Below, piece by piece: positions 1 through 8,138 of a stretch of DNA of 64,000 nucleotides. The notes under the pieces were generated by a model. It did no database searches. It was not told where the DNA came from and saw only the letters and a list, made by a program, of their open reading frames with translations. The stretch covers positions 48,505 through 112,504 of the forward strand of contig NZ_JAPDOD010000031.1 of assembly GCF_027587205.1 (NCBI RefSeq), in the 5' to 3' direction. The position numbers were made by a program, and so were the translations under genes. The stretch's first letter is position 1. Each line of letters starts with the position of its first letter. The DNA is from Solirubrobacter ginsenosidimutans (lineage in GTDB: Bacteria > Actinomycetota > Thermoleophilia > Solirubrobacterales > Solirubrobacteraceae).

Positions 1-465
1 GTCGGCCTCTTCGTAGCCGACGTCCTCGGGGCTGTCCTCGGCGTCGCGGACGTCGCGGAGCCAGTGGGCGCCGGAGAGGTCGGTTCGCCCGGCCGCCTCG
101 TCGAACAGCCGTGGCGTGTCCAGGTCCAGGATCTCGGCGGAGCGGCGGTGCAGCGCGGGAACCGCGAGCGCCTCGCGCGGGTCTCCCTCCTGCGCCAGCG
201 ACGCGGCGATCAGGCCTTGCACGATCGGTTGCGCGCTCTCCATCCGGACGGCCAGCGCGGCCATGCGCTCGCTGAAGACGAGCAGCAGTCCGGCGCGGAC
301 GCCGTCGACCGCCTCGCGGAAGACGGCCTGGCGGCCCGGGGACGACTCGCTGAAGGCACGGACGACGCGCGCGACGCGTTCGTCGTCCGGGCACGGAATC
401 CGGCTGCGGTAGTAGCCCTCGCCCGGCGGCATGTCCAACATTCCCAGGAGCTCGCGGAGATCCAT
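1..465 (-). CDS. Hypothetical protein, C-terminus outside the window
   Basis: The reverse strand reads open for 155 codons from an ATG at 465 down to the window edge with no stop. The visible protein starts MDLRELLGMLDMPPGEGYY and is an alanine/arginine-rich, mostly helical acidic sequence without a signal peptide or membrane segment. I do not recognise a family. It is divergent from the HMGL-family gene, with only 16 bp between the two starts, so either it is leaderless or one of the two starts lies further in. No Shine-Dalgarno sequence precedes this ATG. The coding call rests on the long open frame and natural composition. Confidence 0.6.
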   Translation of the reverse strand, partial: MDLRELLGMLDMPPGEGYYRSRIPCPDDERVARVVRAFSESSPGRQAVFREAVDGVRAGLLLVFSERMAALAVRMESAQPIVQGLIAASLAQEGDPREALAVPALHRRSAEILDLDTPRLFDEAAGRTDLSGAHWLRDVRDAEDSPEDVGYEEAD

Positions 466-481
466 TCGAGGTGATCAGTCT

Positions 482-1408
482 ATGCACGCCGGGAAACGGC
501 GTGCGCAACCGGGTGTGCGGAACAATCCACAGGTGCAGATCAGCGTGTGCGACGTGGGGCCGCGCGACGGCCTCCAGAACGACAAGGTGACCCTCGAGCC
601 GGGGGTGCGAGCGGAGCTGTGTACCCGCCTCGCCGCGGCCGGCCTCAAGCGCATCGAGGCCGCGAGCTTCGTCCATCCCAAGCTCGTGCCGCAGATGGCG
701 GGAGCGGAGGAGGTGTTCGCCGCGTTGCCCTCAGACGACGGCGTCGCCTACGCGAGCCTCGTCCTGAACCGGAAGGGGCTCGACCGGGCCGCGGCGACCT
801 CCACGACCGAGATCCACCTCGCCTACCCGGTCACGGACACGTTCGCGCAGCGCAACCAGAACACGACGGTCGAGGAGGCCGCGCGCACCGCCGAGGAGAT
901 CATCGGCGCGACCGACCTGAAGGTCACGGCGACGATCAGCGTCGCGTTCGGCTGCCCGTTCGAGGGCCACGTCGATCCGGGAATCGTGATCGAGCACGCC
1001 CACCGGATGGCCGCGGCCGGAGCCGACGAGGTGATCCTCGCGGACACGATCGGCGTCGGCGTCCCGCGCCAGGTGCGCGAGCTCGTGCCGCGCGCGCTCG
1101 AGGGCGGCAAGCCGGTCGGCCTGCACATGCACAACACGCGCAACACGGGCTACGCGAACGCGATCGCCGGGCTCGAGCACGGCGCGACGATCTTCGACGC
1201 GTCCGTCGGCGGCCTCGGCGGCTGTCCGTTCGCCCCACGCGCGACGGGCAACATCGCCACCGAGGACCTGATCTACCTGTTCGAGAACGAGGGCGTCACG
1301 ACGGGGATCGACCTCGACGCGCTGATCGCGGTCGCGGAGTGGCTGGGCGGCGTGATGGGCCGCTCACTCCCTGGGCTGGTCCAGCGGGCGGGAAACTTCG
1401 CGCTTTAG
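482..1408 (+). CDS. HMG-CoA lyase family protein (HMGL-like acyl-CoA lyase)
   Basis: TIM-barrel lyase that would split a 3-hydroxyacyl-CoA such as 3-hydroxy-3-methylglutaryl-CoA into acetyl-CoA and a keto acid. GPRDGLQN (residues about 26-33) supplies the catalytic Arg and a metal-binding Asp, HMHN (about 214-217) supplies the metal-binding histidines, and GLGGCPFAP carries the catalytic loop Cys (about 248), all as in bacterial MvaB. The length of 308 aa is normal. ATG 482 was chosen because GAGGTGATC lies 7 nt upstream; an ATG at 431 lacks this. The nearby CaiB-type CoA-transferase and hydantoinase genes suggest a dedicated acyl-CoA catabolic route, so the true substrate may be citramalyl-CoA or another hydroxyacyl-CoA. 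The 3' end overlaps an AraC remnant on the other strand by 45 bp. Confidence 0.85.
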   Translation: MHAGKRRAQPGVRNNPQVQISVCDVGPRDGLQNDKVTLEPGVRAELCTRLAAAGLKRIEAASFVHPKLVPQMAGAEEVFAALPSDDGVAYASLVLNRKGLDRAAATSTTEIHLAYPVTDTFAQRNQNTTVEEAARTAEEIIGATDLKVTATISVAFGCPFEGHVDPGIVIEHAHRMAAAGADEVILADTIGVGVPRQVRELVPRALEGGKPVGLHMHNTRNTGYANAIAGLEHGATIFDASVGGLGGCPFAPRATGNIATEDLIYLFENEGVTTGIDLDALIAVAEWLGGVMGRSLPGLVQRAGNFAL

Positions 1409-1562
1409 CGCCGACGGCGTGAGGCCGAGCAGGGCGCGCATCTCGCGGGTGAGGTGGGCGTGGTCGGCGAAGCCCGCGTCGGCGGCGAGGCGGGCGAGGT
1501 CCTGCTCGCCGCCGGACAGGCGCTCGAGTGCGGCGCGGACGCGCAGCAGGCGCCGGTGCGAT
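1364..1562 (-). pseudogene. AraC-family regulator, C-terminal remnant
   Basis: The minus strand encodes about 60 residues typical of an AraC/XylS DNA-binding domain end: RVRAALERLSGGEQDLARLA, then AGFADHAHLTREMRALLG, then LTPSALKRE, ending at a TGA at 1364. This covers the last part of helix-turn-helix 1 and all of helix-turn-helix 2. The effector-binding domain and the first helices are missing: going upstream on the minus strand, homology stops near 1562, where the frame runs into sequence that is instead the 3' end of a transporter on the other strand. No plausible start with a ribosome binding site remains. It is read as a 5'-truncated, inactive gene. Confidence 0.7.
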
Positions 1563-1707
1563 CGCGACGCTCGGGTCGCTCTACGTGGCGAGCGGGCTGA
1601 CCGCCACGGCGATCGGGATCGCCGCGGTCTGTACGTGCGCGGCGATGGCGGCCGCTCCACTGCGCCGGACGGCGCCGCTCGTGCGGCCGGCCGAAGCGCC
1701 GCGATGA
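1558..1707 (+). pseudogene. MFS transporter, C-terminal remnant
   Basis: The plus strand reads AIATLGSLYVASGLTATAIG followed by IAAVCTCAAMAAAPLRR and a short basic tail to the TGA at 1705-1707. A hydrophobic last membrane helix ending in an Arg-rich cytoplasmic tail is what the C-terminus of a 12-TM MFS permease looks like. Nothing of the rest of a transporter is present: the frame meets the AraC remnant directly at about 1558-1562. Together the two stumps look like the outer ends of a once divergent regulator-transporter pair. Family assignment from one helix is tentative. Confidence 0.5.
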
Positions 1708-1762
1708 CGACGATCGGGGAGACGCGGTACGTGCGTGCGGCCGGCCCGGGGTGCGCGTGGCG

Positions 1763-1807
1763 CGAGCGTCGAGTTTCTCGCGTACAACTCGAGAAAGTCG
1801 ACGCTCG
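1763..1807. terminator. 18-bp inverted repeat between convergent 3' ends
   Basis: The arms at 1763-1780 (CGAGCGTCGAGTTTCTCG) and 1790-1807 (CGAGAAAGTCGACGCTCG) pair at 17 of 18 positions around a 9-nt loop. The right arm ends one base before the stop codon of the cysteine hydrolase gene, and the left side follows the MFS remnant stop, so it could act as a bidirectional terminator. There is no clear U tract, so a regulatory or mobile-element origin remains possible. Confidence 0.5.
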
Positions 1808-2401
1808 TCACGGCTCGAGGGCGGCGATCACCTCCTCGACGCCGAGCACGTCCCCGTAGCGGCCGTCGATGTCCGACAGCGCCTGCTCGTGCGCCCGCCC
1901 CGAGCGGTCGCCGACGCACTCGCGCGGCACGATCGGCGACAGGCCGTGCTGCATCGCGTCGACCACCGTCGCCCGCACGCAGCCCGAGGTGGACGCCCCG
2001 CAGACGATCAGCGTGTCGCGGCCCGCGAGCAGCGCCGCGAACGGCACGCCGAAGAAGGCCGACGCGTGCGCCTTGGCGATGATCGGCTCGTCGCGGCGGC
2101 GGCCGAGCCGCTCGTCGATCTCCACCCACCGCGTCCCGGGGCGCAGGACCTTCAGCGCCGGCACCTTGCGCAGGAAGACCGCGGCCGCCGCCTCACCCAC
2201 CTCGTCGTAGACGACCGTGGTGAAGAACACCGGCACACCCACCCGCCGCGCCACGCGCAACAACCCCGCGGTGCGAAGCAAGACGTCGTCGAGGTCGCAC
2301 GCGAGCGGCGACGACGGGTCGGTGAACCCGAGCGACAGATCGACGGCGACGACCGCGGGGCGTTCCCCGAACCCCGCGGCGCCGCCGAAGCGCTCAGCCA
2401 C
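1808..2401 (-). CDS. Isochorismatase-like cysteine hydrolase (N-carbamoylsarcosine amidase-like)
   Basis: Cytosolic amidohydrolase of the isochorismatase-like fold, 197 aa. The catalytic triad is visible as Asp21 (AVDLSLGFTDP), Lys110 (IIAKAHASAFFG) and Cys141 (CGASTSGCVRATVVDA). In known creatinine and hydantoin pathways such enzymes hydrolyse the N-carbamoyl amino acid made by an ATP-dependent hydantoinase, which fits its position directly after hyuA-hyuB. GTG 2401 was chosen because GTGGCTGA overlaps the hyuB stop by 8 bp and the protein begins just before the Asp strand; a longer in-frame extension to 2710 lies wholly inside hyuB. Role by context: removes the carbamoyl group from the hydantoinase product. 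Substrate not proven. Confidence 0.85.
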   Translation of the reverse strand: MAERFGGAAGFGERPAVVAVDLSLGFTDPSSPLACDLDDVLLRTAGLLRVARRVGVPVFFTTVVYDEVGEAAAAVFLRKVPALKVLRPGTRWVEIDERLGRRRDEPIIAKAHASAFFGVPFAALLAGRDTLIVCGASTSGCVRATVVDAMQHGLSPIVPRECVGDRSGRAHEQALSDIDGRYGDVLGVEEVIAALEP

Positions 2402-4283
2402 CGCGGGCGCGCTCCAGCGCGGACTCGCGGCTCTCCAATGGCGACCAGCGCAGTGGTTTGGCCTGCACCGGGGCCGGGAGGCCGGTCTCCTCCTCGCAAC
2501 GCGCGAGGACCTCCTCCAGCGGCGGCCCGAAGTCGAACGCCGGAGCGTCTCCACGCGCGGCCCTCTGCCGCGCCCGCTCGGCGTCCGTGGCCGCAGGGTC
2601 ACCGAGAACGACGCCGTACGCGGACAACGCCTTCTCCGCCGACACGAGCCCGAACGCCACATCGCGCTCGACCGCCGCAACGGGCCGGTCGAGCCGGTCC
2701 TTCCACCCACCGCCGCCCGCGGTGCGGTAGATCAGCATGTCCCCGGGCGAGACCGCGACCTCGTCGCACTTCGCCGGCAGCACGACCTCCGTGCCGTCCA
2801 CCCGCCGCAGGATCTTCGTGGAGCGCTCTCCCGGCTGGCCGCCCAGCACGCCCCACGGGCGCGTCAGCCAGCGGTCGTCGTGGATCGAGACGTGCCCCGG
2901 CTCCAGGTACACGTAGCGCTTCTCGACGCCGTTGCCACCGCGATGCAAGCCCGCGCCGCCGGAATCGGTGACCGTCGTGTACCCGTCGACCCGCAAGGGG
3001 TAATACGCCTCCAGGTACTCGGTCGGGATGTTCTCGAACAGCGGCCACCACGAGTGGCCGTCCATCCCGTCGCCGATCGGCCGGCCGGGAATCCCGCCGT
3101 AGAGGATCTCCATGGCGTAGAAGAACTCGCCCGACTCCTTCCAGCCCGAATAGAGCATGTAGGGCGAGGTGCCGTAGCCCGCCGCGGTGTTCAGCTCCGG
3201 CGCCTGCTTGGTCAAGGCGCCCCCGAGCACGTCGAACAGCCGCGCGAGCCCGTGCGTGCGGCAACCGAGCGCCGCCGGATGGCGCGGCGACAACAGGCAG
3301 CCCTCCGGCATCACGACGTGCAGCAGCGGATAGAAGCCGTCGTTGAACAGGATGTCGGGGTCGTTGACCATGATCAGGTAGACCCCGATGAACATCTTGA
3401 ACATGCCCTCGGAGAGGTAGAAGTTGATCGGCCCGAGCGACTGCGGGTCGGTGCCGGACCAGTCGAACCAGGCCTCCTCCCCCTCGCGCCAGATCGTCAG
3501 CTGCATCTTGTACGGGCCGTTGCCGAGCCCGTCGTCGTCGATCCAGTCCTCGAAGGTCTGCGGCTCCTCCGGGATCGCGAGCTGGATCAGCTTGCGCATG
3601 GCTTCGTGGGTGCGATCGAGCAACGCCTGGAGCGTCGCCAGATAGACGTCCTTGCCGAAGCGCTCGCAGAGCCCCATCACCCGCCGCTCGCCCGCGTGAC
3701 AGGCGGCGATGATCGCGAACAGGTCCGCCCGGTTCATCTCGGGCAGGCGGACGTTGTTGAGGATCAGCCGCAGGACGTCCTCCTGCACCTCCCCGCGCTC
3801 GACGATCTTCAGCGGCGGGATGATGATCCCCTCCTCGAAGATGGTCGTGGCGCCGGTCGGCAAGGAACCCGGGAGCCGCCCACCCGCGTCCATCTGATGG
3901 CCGAACTGCGACGACCACCCCACCAGTTCGTCCTCGAAGAAGATCGGGACGAGCACGAGCCAGTCGTTGGTGTGCGAGATCGACGCGCTGCACTTGTAGG
4001 GATCGGACGTGAGGATCACGTCGCCGGGATAGATGCCGCGATCCCAGTCGGCCATCATCTCGCTGATGTACGCCCCGAACTGGCCGACGACCATGCGGCC
4101 TTGGGGATCGGTGAGCATCGGGAACTCGTCGTGCTGCTCGCGGATGACGGGCGACATCGCGCTCCGGAACAGCACCGCGTCCATCTCGAAGCGCGCGTGG
4201 CGCAGCGCGTTCTCGATGATGTCCAGCGTGATCGGATCGACCTCGAGGTCGGGGATCTCGGCGATCTTGGGCAGCGCGGCCAT
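2394..4283 (-). CDS. hyuB: Hydantoinase B/oxoprolinase family protein
   Basis: Beta subunit of an ATP-dependent hydantoinase/5-oxoprolinase-type enzyme that opens a cyclic imide or lactam with the HyuA partner. The 629-aa protein has family blocks along its length: DPITLDIIENALRHA near the N-terminus, VIREQHDEFPMLTDPQGRM, YPGDVILTSDPYKC, SISHTNDWLVLVPIFF, and a C-terminal SPGDMLIYRTAGGGGWKD. The ATG at 4283 overlaps the hyuA stop (TGATG); a GTG one codon upstream is also possible. It continues the operon from the CaiB gene through hyuA and is followed by the cysteine hydrolase with 8 bp overlap. HyuAB relatives also include acetone and acetophenone carboxylases, so a carboxylase-type reaction cannot be excluded. 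Confidence 0.88.
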   Translation of the reverse strand: MAALPKIAEIPDLEVDPITLDIIENALRHARFEMDAVLFRSAMSPVIREQHDEFPMLTDPQGRMVVGQFGAYISEMMADWDRGIYPGDVILTSDPYKCSASISHTNDWLVLVPIFFEDELVGWSSQFGHQMDAGGRLPGSLPTGATTIFEEGIIIPPLKIVERGEVQEDVLRLILNNVRLPEMNRADLFAIIAACHAGERRVMGLCERFGKDVYLATLQALLDRTHEAMRKLIQLAIPEEPQTFEDWIDDDGLGNGPYKMQLTIWREGEEAWFDWSGTDPQSLGPINFYLSEGMFKMFIGVYLIMVNDPDILFNDGFYPLLHVVMPEGCLLSPRHPAALGCRTHGLARLFDVLGGALTKQAPELNTAAGYGTSPYMLYSGWKESGEFFYAMEILYGGIPGRPIGDGMDGHSWWPLFENIPTEYLEAYYPLRVDGYTTVTDSGGAGLHRGGNGVEKRYVYLEPGHVSIHDDRWLTRPWGVLGGQPGERSTKILRRVDGTEVVLPAKCDEVAVSPGDMLIYRTAGGGGWKDRLDRPVAAVERDVAFGLVSAEKALSAYGVVLGDPAATDAERARQRAARGDAPAFDFGPPLEEVLARCEEETGLPAPVQAKPLRWSPLESRESALERARGG

Positions 4284-6265
4284 CACGAAGCCTCCGGGCG
4301 GATCAGCAGGTTGAAGAAGCGGTCGATCTCGGCGGTGTAGCCCTCCAGCACGACCGTGGTCGAGTCGAACTCGGTGACGATCGAGGGACCCACGATCCGC
4401 GCGCCGGGGTGCAGCTCGGCGCGGGCGTAGGTGCCGGGCGGCAGCGGATCGCCGGAGCGCGGCTCCTCCTCGGGCAGCTCGGGCTCCGGCCGGTCACCGG
4501 TGCCGACCGCGCGCAGGTTGACGATCTCCGACGCCGTGTTCGGCATCCGGAAGCCGTAGAGCTGCTCGTGCAGCGCGTTGAAGCGCTCCTCCAGGCCCTC
4601 CGCCCACGGCACCGGGATCTCGTAGCCCTGGCCGTGGTAGCGCATGTCGGCCACGAACTCGACGTTCTGGGCTTCGGACGGGATCCCCTGCGCCACCATC
4701 CACTCGCGCGCCCGCGCCTCCAGGCCGCCGAGGATCTCGCGCAGCTCGTCGTCGGAGGTCTCCGCGGTCAGCCGGATCAGCGTCTGCGCGAACTCGTTGC
4801 GGAACCCGGCGACGAGATCCCCTAGAGCACACAGCAGCCCCGGCGAGGGCGGGACGATGACCGGGAACGAGCCCATCAACTCGGCCACGGCGTTGGCGTG
4901 CAGCGGCCCGGCGCCGCCGAAGGCGACCAGCGCGAACTCGCGCGGGTCGTGCCCGCGCTGGACGCTGATGACCCGCAGCGCACCTGCCATGTTCTCGTTG
5001 ACGATCCGCAGGATGCCGTCTGCCGCGGCTTCCAGCGAGAGCCCCATCGCGTCGGCCACCGTCTGGACCGCCGCCCGCGCCGCCTCGACGTCGAGCGACA
5101 TCTCGCCGCCGATCAGGTCGGCCGGCAGGTGGCCAAGCACCACGTTGGCGTCGGTCACGGTCGGCTCCACGCCACCCTGGCCGTAGGCCGCCGGTCCCGG
5201 CTCCGCACCCGCCGACTGCGGACCCACCCGCAGCGCCCCGGTCAACTGGGGCACGTGGGCGATCGAGCCGCCGCCCGCGCCGACGGTGTGCACGTCGACG
5301 CTGGGGACCTTGATCCGGAACTGCCCGATCGTGGTCTCGCGCCCGATCGTCGGCTCACCCGCCTGACACAGCGACACGTCGGTCGACGTGCCGCCCATGT
5401 CGAAGGTCAGGACGTTCGGGAACCCGGCCCGCGAGGCGATGTACAGCGCGCCCGCGACCCCGCCGGACGGCCCGCTCAACACGCCATAGACCGGGTTGCG
5501 GGCCGCCTCGGCAGGCGTCATCACCCCCGCGTCCGAGCGCAGGATGTCGACCTCGGTCCTGACGCCCAGGTCCGACAAAGCCCCCTGCAAACGGTCGACA
5601 TACGACGCGACCTGCGGGCGCACGTAGGAGTTCATGCACGCGGTCAGCGTGCGCTCATACTCGCGGAACTCCGGCAGCACGGCGGACGAGATCGTGACCG
5701 GGAAGCCGGGATGCAGGCGCTCGACGATGTCGGCGATCTGCTGCTCGTGGCGACCGTCGACGTAGGAGTTGATCAGCGAGATCGTCAGCGACTCGACGCC
5801 GGAGGCGACCAGATCCCCGATGATCCCCTCGACCTGCGCGACGTCGACCGCCACCAGCGTGTTCCCGCGCGCGTCCATCCGCTCGACGGCCTCGCGCGTG
5901 TCCGCCAACGACGCCGGCGGGTCCGGCTTGACCATGATGATCCAGCCCGCCAGCGGGCCGGGCGTCTGCGAGCGCGCGAGGTGGAGGATCTGCCCGAAGC
6001 CCTGGGTCGTGATCAGCCCCACCCGGGCGCCCTTGGACTCGAGCACGGCGTTGGTCGCGACCGTCGTCCCGTGCACCACGTTGGCGAGGTCGGCGGGAGC
6101 GATCCCGGCCGCCTCGCAGATCCGCGCGACCCCCGTCAACACGCCCTGCGACGGATCGGACGGCGTCGACGGCGTCTTCACGCGCCACTGCCGTTGATCG
6201 CCCTCATCCACAAGGAACAGGTCGGTGAACGTTCCTCCGACGTCCACCCCCAGCCGATACGCCAT
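4283..6265 (-). CDS. hyuA: Hydantoinase A/oxoprolinase family protein
   Basis: ATP-dependent alpha subunit, 660 aa. The N-terminal actin-like ATPase signature GVDVGGTFTDLFLVDE lies at residues about 6-21, followed by VHGTTVATNAVLE, the phosphate-2 region DMGGTSTDVSL, the glycine-rich VGAGGGSIA and FGGAGPLHA. These are diagnostic of HyuA and the oxoprolinase N-half. It pairs with HyuB to form the active enzyme in the cytosol. AAAGGGA lies just upstream of the ATG at 6265, and the gene starts 13 bp after the CoA-transferase stop at 6279. The C-terminal stop overlaps the hyuB start, indicating translational coupling and fixed stoichiometry. Confidence 0.9.
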   Translation of the reverse strand: MAYRLGVDVGGTFTDLFLVDEGDQRQWRVKTPSTPSDPSQGVLTGVARICEAAGIAPADLANVVHGTTVATNAVLESKGARVGLITTQGFGQILHLARSQTPGPLAGWIIMVKPDPPASLADTREAVERMDARGNTLVAVDVAQVEGIIGDLVASGVESLTISLINSYVDGRHEQQIADIVERLHPGFPVTISSAVLPEFREYERTLTACMNSYVRPQVASYVDRLQGALSDLGVRTEVDILRSDAGVMTPAEAARNPVYGVLSGPSGGVAGALYIASRAGFPNVLTFDMGGTSTDVSLCQAGEPTIGRETTIGQFRIKVPSVDVHTVGAGGGSIAHVPQLTGALRVGPQSAGAEPGPAAYGQGGVEPTVTDANVVLGHLPADLIGGEMSLDVEAARAAVQTVADAMGLSLEAAADGILRIVNENMAGALRVISVQRGHDPREFALVAFGGAGPLHANAVAELMGSFPVIVPPSPGLLCALGDLVAGFRNEFAQTLIRLTAETSDDELREILGGLEARAREWMVAQGIPSEAQNVEFVADMRYHGQGYEIPVPWAEGLEERFNALHEQLYGFRMPNTASEIVNLRAVGTGDRPEPELPEEEPRSGDPLPPGTYARAELHPGARIVGPSIVTEFDSTTVVLEGYTAEIDRFFNLLIRPEAS

Positions 6266-6278
6266 GCGGTTCCCTTTC

Positions 6279-7472
6279 TTAGATCACGCCTGCATCCGCG
6301 AGGCGCTTGCGCTCCGCCGCGTCCACTCCGAGCTCCTCCAGCACTGCGTCCGTGTCCGCGCCCACGGTCCAGCGGGCGGGCTGACGGATCGAGCCGGGCG
6401 TCCGGCTCAACTTCGGCACGATCCCGGGAACGGTCACGTGCCCATGGACCTCGTCCTCGTGCTCCACGAGCAGCTCGCGCTCGCGGAAGTACGGGTCCTC
6501 GAAGACGTCCTTCGCCGTGTAGACGGGCGAGCACACGACGCCGCCCGCGTTGACGATCTCGTCGAGCTCCTCCGCGGTGTGCTGCGCCGCGAACGCGCCG
6601 ATGATCTCGTCGAGCAGGTCCTCGTGCTCGCCGCGGGCGTGGTGATCGGCGAAGCGCGCGTCCTCGCCCAGCTCCGGTTGGCCCATGATCTTCGCCAGCC
6701 GCCGCCACAGCGTGTCGTGGTTGGCGGCGATCACGACCCACTTCTTGTCGCTGCTCAGGTACACGTTCGACGGGGCGATCCGCGGCAGCCGCGGCCCGGT
6801 CGGCTCGCGGATGAAGCCGGTCTTCTCGTACTCGAGCGTGCTCGACTCACTCATCGCAAAGCACGCGTCGACGATGCCCGCGTCCACGACCTGGCCCTCC
6901 TCGCCGCGCTCGCGGGCATACAACGCGAGCAGGATGCCCTGAAACGCCGACTGGGCGGCGAGCGTGTCGCCGAAGGAGATGCCCGCACGCGGCGGGGCCT
7001 GGCCGGGGTAGCCGTTGATGTAGCGCAGGCCCGAGAGCGCCTCGCCGGCGGAGGCGAACCCCGGCCGATGGGCGTAGCGACCGGTCTGCCCGTATCCCGA
7101 CACGCGCGCGTAGATCGCGCGCGGGTTGCGCGCGTGGACGTCCTCCGGCCCCAGGCCCCACTTCTCCATCGTCCCGGGGCGGAAGTTCTCGAGCACGATG
7201 TCGGCGCTCGCGGCGAGCTCCAGCGCGATCCTCTGGCCCTCGGGCTCACGCAGGTTCAACGAGACCGAGCGCTTGTTGCGGGCGAGGATCGACCACCAGA
7301 GCGAGCGGTCGTTGTGGCGCAGGCGACCCCAGTCGCGCATCGCGTCGCCGACGCCCGGCGCCTCGATCTTGATCACGTCCGCGCCGAAGTCCCCGAGCAG
7401 CGTGCCGGTGAACGGGCCGGCCAGCAGCTGCCCGAACTCGATCGCGCGTAGTCCACTCAGCGGTTCGGCCAT
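6279..7472 (-). CDS. CaiB/BaiF family CoA-transferase
   Basis: Family III CoA-transferase, 397 aa, moving CoA between carboxylic acids through an aspartyl-CoA anhydride. The protein opens with LSGLRAIEFGQLLAGPF and LGDFGADVIKIEAPG, has LENFRPGTMEKWGLG, and Asp169 in ISFGDTLAAQSAFQG, at the position of the catalytic Asp in formyl-CoA transferase. A strong GGAGGAGA precedes ATG 7472. It overlaps the GntR regulator gene by 16 bp and precedes hyuA, so it belongs to the same transcript. Placement with an HMGL-type lyase nearby suggests activation of a hydroxy acid followed by retro-aldol cleavage, as in itaconate/citramalate degradation. That pathway is inferred only. Confidence 0.9.
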   Translation of the reverse strand: MAEPLSGLRAIEFGQLLAGPFTGTLLGDFGADVIKIEAPGVGDAMRDWGRLRHNDRSLWWSILARNKRSVSLNLREPEGQRIALELAASADIVLENFRPGTMEKWGLGPEDVHARNPRAIYARVSGYGQTGRYAHRPGFASAGEALSGLRYINGYPGQAPPRAGISFGDTLAAQSAFQGILLALYARERGEEGQVVDAGIVDACFAMSESSTLEYEKTGFIREPTGPRLPRIAPSNVYLSSDKKWVVIAANHDTLWRRLAKIMGQPELGEDARFADHHARGEHEDLLDEIIGAFAAQHTAEELDEIVNAGGVVCSPVYTAKDVFEDPYFRERELLVEHEDEVHGHVTVPGIVPKLSRTPGSIRQPARWTVGADTDAVLEELGVDAAERKRLADAGVI

Positions 7473-8071
7473 GTCTCCTCCAGGAACGCGACGGCGCCGA
7501 GGATGTGCATCCGCATGACGGCCTCGGCCAGCTGTGAGTCGCCGGCTCGGAACGCGCTGACGATCCGGCGGTGGCAGAGCATCGACTCCGCGCGCTGGCG
7601 GTCGTCATGCCAGAAGACGCTGCGGAAGGCGCGGGGGATCCCGGACGCCGCGCGCATGGCGACCTCCAGCCGCGGGCTGCCCGCGGCCTCGAGGATGATC
7701 CGGTGAAACGCCTCGTTGTTGACGATCTGCTCCTCGACGGACGCGTCTGCGCAGAGCTCGTCGAGTCGTTCGATGTCCGCCGCCGAGATGCGTTGCGCGG
7801 CCCGCGCGGCCGCAGCCGGTTCCAGCAGGGCGCGGACCTCGTAGAGGTCGAGCACGTCGTCGCGGTCGAAGGTCCGCACGACCGCGCCGCGGTTGGGCTC
7901 GACCTCGACCAGGCCCTGGCCTTCGAGCTGCAGGAGCGCTTCGCGGATCGGCGTCCGCGACGTGCCGAACCGCTGCGCGAGCGCCTCCGCCCGGAGCCGT
8001 TCGCCGGGCTTCAGCTCCCCGCCGAGGATCGCCTCCTCGAGCAGGTCCCGCACTCGCGGTTGCTGCGCCAT
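7457..8071 (-). CDS. GntR family transcriptional regulator, FCD (FadR-type) subclass
   Basis: Ligand-responsive repressor or activator, 204 aa. The N-terminal winged helix (residues about 5-65) shows RVRDLLEEAILGGELKPGER and ALAQRFGTSRTPIREALLQL, the standard GntR recognition region; the rest is an all-helical FCD effector domain with metal-ligand-like residues in NNEAFHRIILEAAGS and LCHRRIVSAF. It is the first gene of the catabolic operon and overlaps the CoA-transferase gene by 16 bp, so it most likely controls its own operon. A perfect TTGCATGCAA palindrome 52 bp upstream and a TTGCATAC half site touching the start are plausible binding sites. No good Shine-Dalgarno is visible at ATG 8071. 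Confidence 0.9.
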   Translation of the reverse strand: MAQQPRVRDLLEEAILGGELKPGERLRAEALAQRFGTSRTPIREALLQLEGQGLVEVEPNRGAVVRTFDRDDVLDLYEVRALLEPAAAARAAQRISAADIERLDELCADASVEEQIVNNEAFHRIILEAAGSPRLEVAMRAASGIPRAFRSVFWHDDRQRAESMLCHRRIVSAFRAGDSQLAEAVMRMHILGAVAFLEETWPNR

Positions 8072-8122
8072 CTTGCATACGAAATCACGTCATTCGCGCT
8101 CGCGCAACTCCTGAGCGACGCA

Positions 8123-8132
8123 CTTTGCATGC
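8123..8132. promoter_or_regulatory. Candidate GntR operator TTGCATGCAA
   Basis: A perfect 10-bp palindrome lies between the GntR start (8071) and the 3' end of the next gene (8139). A related half site TTGCATAC occurs at 8073-8080, next to the start codon. FadR-type regulators often bind short T/G-rich palindromes of this length. The assignment is inferred from position and symmetry. Confidence 0.4.
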
Positions 8133-8138
8133 AATCGG

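Noticed and set aside
2217..6553. Long plus-strand open frames opposite hyuB and hyuA (2217-4340, 4898-6553)
   Set aside because: They are Arg/Val/Ala-rich shadows caused by the high GC third positions of the real minus-strand genes and show no family motif.
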